Positions 46,345 through 54,568 of a DNA stretch of 64,000 nt are shown here, piece after piece (position 1 is the first letter of the stretch; every line of letters starts with the position of its first letter). A program made the position numbers and the translations under genes. The stretch is from Agrococcus sp. Marseille-P2731 (GTDB taxonomy: Bacteria; Actinomycetota; Actinomycetes; Actinomycetales; Microbacteriaceae), in contig NZ_FPEG01000002.1 of the NCBI RefSeq assembly GCF_900117395.1, positions 186,001-250,000 on the forward strand, given 5' to 3'. Under the pieces are notes generated by a model. It searched no databases. It was not told the origin of the DNA and saw only the letters and a list, made by a program, of their open reading frames with translations.

Positions 46345-47406
46345 GTGACGGACGGAACGGTCATCACGATCGCGTGTGACGAGTCGGGTTCAGAGGGAGA
46401 GAACCTGATGAGCGCGGCACACCCCGTATTCGTGCACGCGAGTGTGAACGTCTCGCGCGAGGAGGCGTTCGACATCGTGGACAGGCTGCGGGCCGCATCG
46501 GGTAGCAGGGCCTCAGAGCTCAAGTCCAAGGCTGTTCTCCAGCCGAGCAATCGGTACGCGCTATTGACAGAACTGCACCGACTCGGGATCCAAGGGAACA
46601 TCGCGATCGTCGACAAGGCCTTCTACGTGACCGCGAAGATGGTCGACCTGCTCCTTGAGGAGGATGCTCATGCTAAGGGATTGCCCTCGATGGCATTCGT
46701 CGGCTTGGGGCGTGAACTGGCTTCGTCCCTGCACGCCGAAGCCCCGGCCGCAGTCGGGCATGAACGGTGGAGCACTGTCCTCACGGAGTTCAACAAACTG
46801 ATCCGTTCCTATGCTCGTGCGAACTCGATGCCCCCAACAGTGCATCCGTTTTTTGATGCGCTTGACCGTGCGACCGAGAATTGCAGCAACGAGGCACTCC
46901 AAGGGGTATTGGCCACTCTGGCAGACGTCCGACACCACGCGTACGGTCACGAAGGTCCAAGTCTCGACACCTTCAAAGAGATGGATCCGATGCTGCCTAC
47001 GCTCGCCGCGGTTGCGCGCACCTGGCGCTGGAGGATCGGCGATGTGCCGTTCGAGTTCGTCTGTGACAATTATCCGGCGCTGGATGAACGGATGCGCGAG
47101 TGGATCGTCCTGGCGGCCAGTGTCGATCTTCCGATACCGGGGAGTCCGTGGAGGCCAGCTCAATTGCGCGCGATCAGGATGGCGGACTCGAGGTTCGATG
47201 CTCGAATCCAAGTCGCTGACATCCTTGCCGGGGTGGGTCGCGAGATCAGCCGATTGGCCTTCGAGAATGAGTTCGATGATGCACTGCAGGTGGCGGCGCA
47301 CGAGCTGCTCGACGTCAACGTAATGTCATCGGACGGCTCCCCGCTCGACACGCTCGTCCGGCGGCGACCGCACAAGTACATCGACCAATGGAACGACAGC
47401 GCGTGA
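46345..47406 (+). CDS. DUF3800-like protein
   Basis: A 353-residue cytoplasmic protein. The N-terminal TIACDESGSEGENLM (Asp-Glu-Ser-Gly) and the late IQVADILAGVGREISRL (Q-x-ADxxAG) match the DUF3800 pattern, an RNase H-like fold often found in mobile and defence islands. The middle contains AIVDKAFYVTAKMVDLL, also usual for the family. GTG 46345 has AGGAGG nine bases upstream. It is a single gene with lower GC than the host. Nuclease activity is suspected from fold class only, and the remaining catalytic residues were not assigned. Confidence 0.65.
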   Translation: MTDGTVITIACDESGSEGENLMSAAHPVFVHASVNVSREEAFDIVDRLRAASGSRASELKSKAVLQPSNRYALLTELHRLGIQGNIAIVDKAFYVTAKMVDLLLEEDAHAKGLPSMAFVGLGRELASSLHAEAPAAVGHERWSTVLTEFNKLIRSYARANSMPPTVHPFFDALDRATENCSNEALQGVLATLADVRHHAYGHEGPSLDTFKEMDPMLPTLAAVARTWRWRIGDVPFEFVCDNYPALDERMREWIVLAASVDLPIPGSPWRPAQLRAIRMADSRFDARIQVADILAGVGREISRLAFENEFDDALQVAAHELLDVNVMSSDGSPLDTLVRRRPHKYIDQWNDSA

Positions 47407-48220
47407 GTTCCTAGTTAGTGGAGCTGCCCTGCCGTTGCGGTGGCGGCGTCCGCGGCGCAAGCCTCCGGGGCACCGTTCCGCCCGTCTGTAAAGCTCGAGA
47501 CATGACGGCGGAGTTCGATTCGGAAGAGATCGTCGCGCGGGTCGTGGCCAAGCCGACCGTCAGCCATCCAAGTACGGCCGTGGCGAGGTTGAGCGGGTCA
47601 CGCGGCTCGAGATCGCGAAGCTCGTGGATCGCCCCGTGCAGAACTTCTTGCTAGACGGCACGGGCTCATCGTGACTGCGGCAGCGCTCGAGCGGCGCGTC
47701 ACTACAGGCGCCGGAGAGACGTGGGTCAGCGGGTCCCCTTATGGTGCTGCCCGCGCTGCGCGCGGGCCCTTTGTTGCTCTCAACGGTTTCAAAGCGCTGC
47801 TCCCAGACCTGTGTCGAGCGCGCCGCACGCTTCCGCAGATGTCCCTGACGCGGCCCTGCTGGTCGACGCGGTCGTAGCGGAGCCGGAAGTGGCCGAGCCA
47901 GCGGCAGACGGCGAGACCATGTCGTTGTCGGTCTAGGTGGCGACAAGGTCACCGTGCTGCAGGGGCACGTGGGCGACGCTGGGCTGCCGCAGCGAAAGTG
48001 CGCGGCGCGTGCGCCACCGCGCGGCGCCTGCCGGGCTTCCTCGCCGTAGGTGAGCGGATCGCACAATGTCGGCATCTCGTCTCCTGTCGAGTGAAAAAGA
48101 GGTCCGCATCCCGTCTCCGCGGCAGCCTGGGTGCTCGAGCTCCGTCAAGATGTGGGAGCCGGTGGGGCGAAGCGAACTCGTCTCATGAGAGGCAGCCGGG
48201 TTCTACAGCGAGGAGAAGCA
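47407..48220. other. Gene-poor stretch with decayed fragments
   Basis: About 810 bases with no intact gene I can support. A broken reading starts at ATG 47502 (MTAEFDSEEIVARVVAKPTV). After a +1/-1 shift near 47575 it continues as KYGRGEVERVTRLEIAKLVD to a TGA at 47674, which looks like a frameshifted small gene. On the minus strand a second frameshifted reading starts near 48075 (MPTLCDPLTYGEEARQAP). Both suggest decay. Confidence 0.4.
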
Positions 48221-48637
48221 GTGGCGCAGTACTGGGTTGACGACGTGAGTGGCTGCCCTATCGGAGGGCCGTTCGATCCCTGGCGGCCGAACTACTTCCG
48301 GGCCAACGGCGAGCCGCCTGAGGACACCTCGAAGATGTATCCCGGACTCAGCGCGTCGACCGTCAGCGAGGTAGCGATCGCGACCGTGAACGACGAAGAC
48401 ACACTTGACGACGTGCTGAGTGACTTCGGCAAGCGCGGGCCGGTGGAGCAACTGGTGATGGCCCATGCCTACTTCAGCGAATGGCGCAAGCGCGCGCCGT
48501 TCATGCCCGACTCGATGCAGGGCATCCCGCTGAGGCCGGCGAGGACGTCGGCCGAGCCGCTCGAGGAGTCCGTGGGCGACTGGAACGTGGGCCTGGCTCC
48601 GGCGCTGAAAAAGTTCGCGAAGCTATTCAAGAGGTGA
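48221..48637 (+). CDS. Hypothetical protein
   Basis: A 138-residue protein I do not recognise. GTG 48221 follows AGGAG five bases upstream, which excludes the longer in-frame extension. It begins AQYWVDDVSGCPIGGPFDPW and ends with a basic helix LAPALKKFAKLFKR that could contact nucleic acid or membrane. It is soluble, single and lies in the mixed cargo of the island. Confidence 0.6.
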   Translation: MAQYWVDDVSGCPIGGPFDPWRPNYFRANGEPPEDTSKMYPGLSASTVSEVAIATVNDEDTLDDVLSDFGKRGPVEQLVMAHAYFSEWRKRAPFMPDSMQGIPLRPARTSAEPLEESVGDWNVGLAPALKKFAKLFKR

Positions 48638-49135
48638 GTTCGCCGTCGGGCCCAGATGACGTCGGTTCGCGCTTTGCGGGTCATCGACCGGTCCGGCGTC
48701 ACGGCGGTCATCCCGGCGTCCGATGTCAGGTGCTCGATCGTTCCGCCGAGCTGTGCGTCCTAGAACCGGATCCAGAAGGGCCAGGACCGCTAGCGCGGCT
48801 GGCGCGTGAAGTCGGCGTCGCGCAGGAGGAAGCGGGATGTCGAGGTGGGCGGCGCGGCGACTCGGCGCCCGAGGTCTCCGCAGCTCGTGACCCACTCGGC
48901 GTCGCTGCCCGCCCCTAGCGACTCGCGCGCGAGGCGATCCGCTCGCGCGTCCCCGGTGCCGCGCACTGCCTGCTGCTGCGGAAGGCATACTTTGGCTCGA
49001 AGAAGTGACTTCGATTTGGATCGATGAGCCAAGCGAGAACGAGGTCTTCGTCCTCGGATCGGCTAAGGACAGGTACGCATTGCCGCTACTACGACAATAG
49101 GGGCGCCCGGGATTGTCGGACGCCGCCTGTACCGT
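48638..49135. other. Non-coding stretch before the membrane-protein pair
   Basis: About 500 bases with no supported gene. The open frames here are composition shadows. The end contains TACCGT (49130-49135), a possible -10 box for the following operon. Confidence 0.45.
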
Positions 49136-49151
49136 TGTCTGAGTTCAGACA
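49136..49151. promoter_or_regulatory. Perfect palindrome upstream of the glycine-rich membrane operon
   Basis: TGTCTGA-GT-TCAGACA, a 7-bp perfect inverted repeat with 2-bp spacer, directly after TACCGT and 7 bases before ATG 49159. The position between promoter and start suggests a repressor operator. Confidence 0.5.
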
Positions 49152-49158
49152 CCCGGCC

Positions 49159-50037
49159 ATGGAGCGCACTGTGTTCAACTCGAAGTTGCGGAAGCGCGCC
49201 GTTGAGGGCTTCAACGAAGCCGTCGAGCGGTATGCCGCTTCGACCGGCAAGTTCGAGACCGCAGTAGAGGGTCTCTACGACTTGCGCGTGGAGGCGGCGC
49301 AGCAGGTGCGGGTTGTCACTGATCATATCAACGCCCTCGCGAACGCTCCCCGCGCGTTTGCGGTGTCGCTCGAGAGGACCGCGACGGAGATCCGCTCGTT
49401 CGAGGGCAAGCGGAACGAGATCAAGAGGGCCGAGACTCAGGCAAAGCGCAACGCCAATGGCTCGGCGGCGGGGGCGTCGCTGAGCGCGTTGGGTGTAGCA
49501 GTGGCAACGATGGGGCCCACCGCGGCAATGGGCGTCGCGACGACCTTCGGGGTGGCGTCAACAGGCACAGCGGTTGCAAGCCTCTCCGGTGCAGCGGCGA
49601 CGAACGCGGCCCTCGCTTGGCTCGGCGGCGGCGCGCTCGCCGCTGGCGGCGGCGGTATGGCGGCAGGCAGCGTGTTGCTTGCCGCGGCTGGGCCTGTCGG
49701 CTGGACCATCGCGGGAGCAGCTGCGCTGATCTCGGTCGGCGTCGGGACGGCCGCCGCGGTGAAGAACAAGAAGGCGGCCGAGGATGCGAATGAGGAGCGA
49801 CTTGACGTTGAGGCCGCAATTCGGCGCTTCGATCGCACTGGTGCCGAAATCGACGCGCTGCGGCGAGTGACCGCAACCCAAATCGCGCAAGTATCCGGGT
49901 TGAGCCGTCGAGTCCCCATTTCGGACTACGGGTCCTTCACCGACGGAGAGAAGCAGCTAGCGGCGGCGCTGGTCAACGCGAACCTGACCCTCGCGCAATT
50001 GATCAATAAGGAGATCGCTGTTGACGCCGAAGGATAG
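49159..50037 (+). CDS. Glycine-rich membrane protein, first of a two-gene operon
   Basis: A 292-residue protein of unrecognised family. Residues 1-100 are charged and helical (probable coiled coil: LRKRAVEGFNEAVERYAAS, LYDLRVEAAQQVRVVTD). Residues about 105-205 are a long Gly/Ala-rich hydrophobic region with repeated small-residue patterns (AALAWLGGGALAAGGGGMAAG), enough for three to four membrane passes of glycine-zipper type. The end is again charged and helical. The layout of coiled coil, glycine-zipper membrane block and coiled coil suggests an oligomer that inserts in the membrane. ATG 49159 follows the palindrome; a longer in-frame start at 49024 would read through it. Confidence 0.7.
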   Translation: MERTVFNSKLRKRAVEGFNEAVERYAASTGKFETAVEGLYDLRVEAAQQVRVVTDHINALANAPRAFAVSLERTATEIRSFEGKRNEIKRAETQAKRNANGSAAGASLSALGVAVATMGPTAAMGVATTFGVASTGTAVASLSGAAATNAALAWLGGGALAAGGGGMAAGSVLLAAAGPVGWTIAGAAALISVGVGTAAAVKNKKAAEDANEERLDVEAAIRRFDRTGAEIDALRRVTATQIAQVSGLSRRVPISDYGSFTDGEKQLAAALVNANLTLAQLINKEIAVDAEG

Positions 50038-51571
50038 CGCTACTGGGAACGCGGTCGCGCAGGGCATCGCCGGGCAGGTCAACTACCTGGAAGCAACGCG
50101 GCTCGCGGAGTTCGTGTCCAACTTGGAGCGGATACTCGTTAGCGAGACTGAGGGGCTGGCTACAGCCGCCTCGCGAGAGGCCCGGGCGCTCCTCGACCTC
50201 GACCTCGCACGGATAAGCGTCCAGGGCATCATCGAGGCTAACCGCGGTGGCACGACAGGTCTCCATGGTTTCATTGCGGAATATGCGGAAGCAGGAGTCG
50301 CAAACGCTGAACGCGCGATAGAAGGTATCCGCCCACTGACCCGCGTGCTCGCCGACAATGGGCGCGCCGATTTAATTTCCTGGGGCATCCCGGTCCAGAT
50401 GAAGTTCTACGCGAACCCGCAGAACGAAGTCCTGCAGTCCGTGCACTACCGGGACATGAAAATGATGTTCCCGAAGGACCACTTCGAGGTCTTCGACCGA
50501 ATCATGCGCGGACAGACCCTCGTCGAGTTTGATGGCTCGGCGTTGTCCGCGAAGAAGGTCGATGCAATCCGCGAGTTCATTGAACAGGAAAGCGCCGCAC
50601 GCGGGGAGCCGTACTCCAGCTGGATGAGGCCCTCGAAGCTGGCCTACGCCGAAGTCCAACGGGGTGCGATCAGCGAAACGCTGGACGAGAAGTCCGCCGA
50701 CCTGCGGCAGAGGGCGGAGGATCAGCGCCAGCAGATCAAGGATGACTCTGCATCGAAGCGGGCAAGCGCAGCCCAGCAGGCCGCGCCGTCCTGGGGCGAA
50801 GCGGCAAAGGTCGCCGGCACGGCGGTAGCAGTACAAGGCACGCTCTCGTTCTGTGCGTACGTCTATCGCCGACACCGCGAGGGGACCAGGATCTGGGAGT
50901 TCGACAGCAACGACTGGCGTGAGGGAGGCATCCAGACCGCCAAGGGCAGCCTCAGGGGCGGGGTCACCGGCCTCGCAATCTACGGGCTCACGCAGGTCTG
51001 CCGGATGGGCGCGCCTGCGGCGGCCGCCGTTGCTTCGGGAACGATCGGTCTCGCGACTGCTGCGGCAAACCATCGTGCAGGGAAGCTCGATGACGATGAG
51101 TTCACCGACGTGGTGTTCTTCAACGCAATCGAGGCGACCGGCGCTGCGCTAGGCGCAGGCCTCGGCCAGATCATCATCCCGATCCCAATCATCGGTGCTG
51201 TCGTCGGTTCCATCGCTGCGAGCGTGGTCCTCGTTCAGGGCAAGAAGTTCCTAAGCGAAGCCGAGAACGCAGCGATCGAGGCGCGCTCCGCGGAGATCAA
51301 CGAGTACGTGGATGGCCTCGATGCCGAACTTCAGGCCGAGTACGTCCGCATCATCGCAGCGCACGACTACTATCGCGATCTTCAAAGCCGTGCCTTTGAT
51401 GTCACCGCGAATGTCGAACTCCAGCTCCTCGGCACGGTCGAATTTGCCCGTTCGGTCGGCGTGGCTGAGGAGCAGATTCTCCACACCATCGAGGAAGCGG
51501 ATGCTTACTTCCTCACTGCCCCGGGGTCTGACACAGTGCGTTCCACGCCGGAGGTCGAACTTTCGGAGTAG
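50021..51571 (+). CDS. Large glycine-zipper membrane protein, second of the two-gene operon
   Basis: A 516-residue protein, unrecognised family. TTG 50021 lies 7 bases after a strong AAGGAG and overlaps the first gene by 17 bases. Residues 1-270 are helical and soluble. Hydrophobic Gly/Ala-rich blocks occur near 265-285, 310-345 (LAIYGLTQVCRMGAPAAAAV) and 370-405 (GAGLGQIIIPIPIIGAVVGS). The C-terminal 100 residues are acidic and helical. It shares architecture with its partner, so the pair may form one membrane complex, such as a regulated pore used as a defence effector. That role is inferred from island context only. Confidence 0.72.
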   Translation: MTPKDSATGNAVAQGIAGQVNYLEATRLAEFVSNLERILVSETEGLATAASREARALLDLDLARISVQGIIEANRGGTTGLHGFIAEYAEAGVANAERAIEGIRPLTRVLADNGRADLISWGIPVQMKFYANPQNEVLQSVHYRDMKMMFPKDHFEVFDRIMRGQTLVEFDGSALSAKKVDAIREFIEQESAARGEPYSSWMRPSKLAYAEVQRGAISETLDEKSADLRQRAEDQRQQIKDDSASKRASAAQQAAPSWGEAAKVAGTAVAVQGTLSFCAYVYRRHREGTRIWEFDSNDWREGGIQTAKGSLRGGVTGLAIYGLTQVCRMGAPAAAAVASGTIGLATAAANHRAGKLDDDEFTDVVFFNAIEATGAALGAGLGQIIIPIPIIGAVVGSIAASVVLVQGKKFLSEAENAAIEARSAEINEYVDGLDAELQAEYVRIIAAHDYYRDLQSRAFDVTANVELQLLGTVEFARSVGVAEEQILHTIEEADAYFLTAPGSDTVRSTPEVELSE

Positions 51572-51626
51572 GGCAAGCCCGCGAGTCTGGAGGTCGGCCC
51601 GAGTGTCACACCACCCAGCATGATCT
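51572..51626. other. Short gap between convergent genes
   Basis: No feature recognised; it separates the membrane operon from convergent small ORFs. Confidence 0.4.
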
Positions 51627-51794
51627 TCACACCCTGCGTGCGCGCCCGCCTTGCCGTCCCCGACAGAGGCCCGGCTGCGGCGCGAGCGGCAGTCCGTAGA
51701 GCCCGACGGCGACCACCGCAGCGAGGATCGCCCCGCCGATAGCGAGGGTGAAGATGACTCGGCGGGGCCGTTGTGGGATGGTCGGCAGGGACAT
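51627..51794 (-). CDS. Small single-span membrane protein
   Basis: A 55-residue ORF: MSLPTIPQRPRRVIFTLAIG, then a transmembrane helix (IGGAILAAVVAVGLYGLPL) and a basic Arg-rich tail. ATG 51794 shares one base with the stop of an even smaller upstream ORF. Small coupled membrane proteins of this kind are frequent beside xis-int modules in actinobacterial integrative elements, where some assist plasmid spread; the role here is unknown. Confidence 0.5.
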   Translation of the reverse strand: MSLPTIPQRPRRVIFTLAIGGAILAAVVAVGLYGLPLAPQPGLCRGRQGGRARRV

Positions 51795-51871
51795 CAGGCG
51801 ATCTCCCGCTTCGCGTCGGGCTGCTCACCGCACCGCAAGCACGCAGTTCGCCGATAGGACGTGTCGGGCAC
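51794..51871 (-). CDS. Tiny CxxC-containing ORF coupled to the small membrane protein
   Basis: A 25-codon ORF with GTG start and stop TGA at 51794-51796 overlapping the next ATG (TGATG). It reads VPDTSYRRTACLRCGEQPDA and onward. The CLRCG pair resembles half of a zinc ribbon. It may be the end of a decayed larger gene. Confidence 0.3.
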   Translation of the reverse strand: MPDTSYRRTACLRCGEQPDAKREIA

Positions 51872-52041
51872 TCACGGAACGACCGTCGTCGCTACGGCAT
51901 CCCGCCACGACTGTGCCGCCGATCCAGACGCCGAGCAGTTGCTGCCCGATGTTCGAGGGCATCCGTCGGCGCGGACCTCACGCGCGGTCACGGTTCCTCA
52001 CCTTTCCTACGTCGCGTCGTCAACGCCGCATTCTCCCGCAG

Positions 52042-52311
52042 ATGCTGATTACTGTGACCCCAACAGACGTCCGTACCAACGAGAGCACACGAGTGCGCAC
52101 CGACATCTTCGAGAAGACTCCCGGCATCCTGCTCAACAACCGGGAGGTGGCAGCGATGCTTGACCTCAGCGTCAAGACCGTCCAGCGGCGGCGCCAGCGA
52201 GGCACCGGGCCGCGCGCGATCCAACGCGAGGGGACCGTCCGCTACCTAGTGCGGGACGTCCCAGACTGGGTGAAGCAGGGCCCTGGGTATGCTGGCCCAA
52301 TCGCTCGCTAG
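52042..52311 (+). CDS. Excisionase-like HTH protein (fourth copy)
   Basis: An 89-residue Xis/MerR-type protein: GILLNNREVAAMLDLSVKTVQRRRQRGTGPRAIQREGTVRYLVRDVPDWV. It is closest to the copy at 29258, sharing the RRQRGTGPR block. ATG 52042 is inside the motif CTCCCGCAGATG that also precedes the second copy, so GTG 52054 may be the real start (85 residues). A fragment of an integrase follows about 120 bases downstream, so this was once a complete xis-int module of a second, related element. Confidence 0.78.
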   Translation: MLITVTPTDVRTNESTRVRTDIFEKTPGILLNNREVAAMLDLSVKTVQRRRQRGTGPRAIQREGTVRYLVRDVPDWVKQGPGYAGPIAR

Positions 52312-52419
52312 GCAGCTGGTGCGCAATCCGGTTCGAACCGACGCCTGAAGGGCGCGTTCGCGGGCGCGGGATCTTCCGCGACTTCAATGGTCGTCATGAG
52401 GCAAGCGCGACAGCTGAGG

Positions 52420-52565
52420 GGCGCGCTGCCGCCGCAGGATCACCCATACGCCCTCACCGCCGACCAGGCGGACGCGTTCCGTATGGGCCTCCCAAGATGG
52501 CTCGCCTCGCGCGACAAGCCGGGGCCCAGTCCCGACCGCCGCGTGGCCGACATGATTGACCTCAC
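52420..52565 (+). pseudogene. Integrase fragment of a second related element
   Basis: About 45 codons read PYALTADQADAFRMGLPRWL followed by ASRDKPGPSPDRRVADMIDL. They align closely with the intact integrase (IYTLAPEQAAILSGAYREWL, SKRDKPGPIPDPRVADMLDA, around residues 172-215). Neither the N-terminus nor the catalytic Arg/His/Tyr region remains. Together with the xis-like gene just upstream it marks the former end of another integrated element. Confidence 0.85.
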
Positions 52566-52790
52566 GGTGGTCTGCACCTCCGGCAGTCACCACTGGTACG
52601 ACGGGCTCGATGAGCTCTGGCAGGTGACGTCTCCCGCGCCCCGCAGCCCCGCGGTTCGGCCGGGCATGCTTCCTGCTCAGAGGGTTTCGATGAGTTCCGC
52701 GTGCCGGCGCATGATCTCCCTCGGGGGCGCTGCCGGGGAATCGCGGCTCGATTTTCCTCGAGCAGCGAATCGATTGTCAATTCGCTCGCA

Positions 52791-54128
52791 CTAGACTCCT
52801 AATGGCTTCGTGGGCGGTATGTGCACCGTGGCAATCAGGAGGCGAAGTTCCTTGCCGTCGCGTCTGTATCGATTGATCTTCCAACCTTGGACGGCCGAAG
52901 CTTCCTCCGCCTCGAAGCCCGGGACTGCCTTCAGCACCGGTAAGTGACGACTATAGGCGGCAACGCGATTCTGCTGTCGGAACAGCAGGAGAAGAACAGC
53001 CGCAGTATCAGCGGAGTTGAGGTAGCTGAAAAGCTGAGGGTCCAGGGCCTCGCGAACCACTCTCGACCCAGTGGCCCACTTAGTTTCGGCGATGAAGACG
53101 CGCGCTTCGCTAGAGCCATCATCCAGGGCCTTTGCCCTCACTTGAATATCGGTCTTGCCGCGCCTCGAGAAGACCTCGCGGTCTGCTCCCGGGAGTGATG
53201 CATGAAGGGTCGCGGCCAGGAGATCGCTCACACGCTCTTCGTCAAGAGCGCTGAACGCCGCGGGATAGCGCTCGACTGCGTTGGCCCAAACACGTATAGC
53301 CCGTTGAAGCTCCTCGAAGCTCGCTTCGGCCAGTCGGTCCCGAAACAACGGAGTCGTGACACTGCGTGTCGATTCTGGGTCGATCGATTCAGTCGTCGGT
53401 GTCACTTCCGGCGTCTTGAGCCTCCACTCGTTGGGGAACGCGACGCCGGTGGTCACGCTGGAGAATGCGGCCAGTTTCAGCCGTCTCGATTCGAGTGCCT
53501 CTTGGGCCAGCTTCGGTAACTTCACGTCGAAGTAGTCAGCGGTCTCTGCTCGAATTGCATCGACTATGGGAATAATGAGCGCTTCGCGATCGTCGTAGAT
53601 CTTCTGTACTGAAAGCTGGCCGGCATGCACCTGCTCGAGTTCTTCATGCGTTAGGTCGATAGGCGTATAGAGCGCCCAATCATCGTCTCCATCAATCGGA
53701 CGGACGATCCAGACTGCCTCACCCGCCGCCAAGTAAGGGTGCTCGGAGTCGCGGTCGATGACAGGTACGGAGCACTCGGACGGCCACCTGATCAGCAGAC
53801 CGGCGGCTCCGAGGATCTGGCGCCTAAACCAAAATCGGGTAAGCGCGGGCCTCGAGCCGTCGTCGTGTGCTGGGCCCCAAAACTCGCCCTCTTGCACACT
53901 CCCGTGCCCACCGCCCGCCAGTTCCGGAGACTGTGGCCGGACTGACGCCAAGAGAACGTGCAGCGAACTTTCGATGCGCTCCAGGTCGACGAGCGTCTTG
54001 GTGGCGTGGATCGACGAGATAGCTAGTTGCCCGAACTGCGCCAACGTCGGGCCTAGCGGGCGGTGGTCTGCGATGAACTGGGTGAACGGCGGATTCGCCA
54101 GCGCATCCCCTAGTAGGTCTGAGATCAT
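52791..54128 (-). CDS. Putative PD-(D/E)xK nuclease-like defence protein
   Basis: A 445-residue soluble protein. The C-terminal third has a restriction-endonuclease-like core: VSDLLAATLHASLPGADREV (helix with Glu/Asp), then RRGKTDIQVRA with D327, then VFIAETKWATG with E348-x-K350, giving D-x20-ExK. The N-terminal 300 residues are unrecognised and may sense or bind a target. It is a single gene without a methylase partner. ATG 54128 is chosen; an in-frame GTG a few codons upstream is possible, and neither has a strong Shine-Dalgarno site. Defence function is inferred from fold and context. Confidence 0.65.
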   Translation of the reverse strand: MISDLLGDALANPPFTQFIADHRPLGPTLAQFGQLAISSIHATKTLVDLERIESSLHVLLASVRPQSPELAGGGHGSVQEGEFWGPAHDDGSRPALTRFWFRRQILGAAGLLIRWPSECSVPVIDRDSEHPYLAAGEAVWIVRPIDGDDDWALYTPIDLTHEELEQVHAGQLSVQKIYDDREALIIPIVDAIRAETADYFDVKLPKLAQEALESRRLKLAAFSSVTTGVAFPNEWRLKTPEVTPTTESIDPESTRSVTTPLFRDRLAEASFEELQRAIRVWANAVERYPAAFSALDEERVSDLLAATLHASLPGADREVFSRRGKTDIQVRAKALDDGSSEARVFIAETKWATGSRVVREALDPQLFSYLNSADTAAVLLLLFRQQNRVAAYSRHLPVLKAVPGFEAEEASAVQGWKINRYRRDGKELRLLIATVHIPPTKPLGV

Positions 54129-54287
54129 GGAGTCAGGAGTCCGCACAGGAACAGTGTGCCCGAAGCCCTTGGGAACCGAACCCACTCGTCAGGAACTCGA
54201 CGCGTTCGGCGCTCGAAGTCGTTCGTGCGCTTGGCGGCATCAATGCGCAGGAGAAGTCAAGCCCTCGCAGCGCCGCGCGAGGTGTCC

Positions 54288-54548
54288 ATGCTGGAACGGA
54301 CGCTGAAGCAGTGTGCCGCTGACGTGCTCGCCCCCTTCGACCGGCCCGGCACCTCGAAGGGGCCGACGAAGGCGATCGATGGCGGCCTCGAGCATCTCTG
54401 CGGCTCCGTCCTGGGCTGCCGCAACCAGGCCAACTACATCGCCCAATCCCTGCTCGAAGCTGGCGGCTTCGGACCGCCGCTAACCCTGACTTGCGATGAG
54501 CCCCTGGTCATCATCTCCGAGATAGCACAACCCGCACTTACTGCATAG
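54288..54548 (+). CDS. Small hypothetical protein
   Basis: An 86-residue ORF, MLERTLKQCAADVLAPFDRP onward, divergent from the nuclease-like gene. Composition looks coding (helical middle with DGGLEHLCGSVLGCRNQANY) but there is no strong Shine-Dalgarno site and no known family. Low confidence. Confidence 0.4.
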   Translation: MLERTLKQCAADVLAPFDRPGTSKGPTKAIDGGLEHLCGSVLGCRNQANYIAQSLLEAGGFGPPLTLTCDEPLVIISEIAQPALTA

Positions 54549-54568
54549 AGCAATCTGAAGGTCAACGT

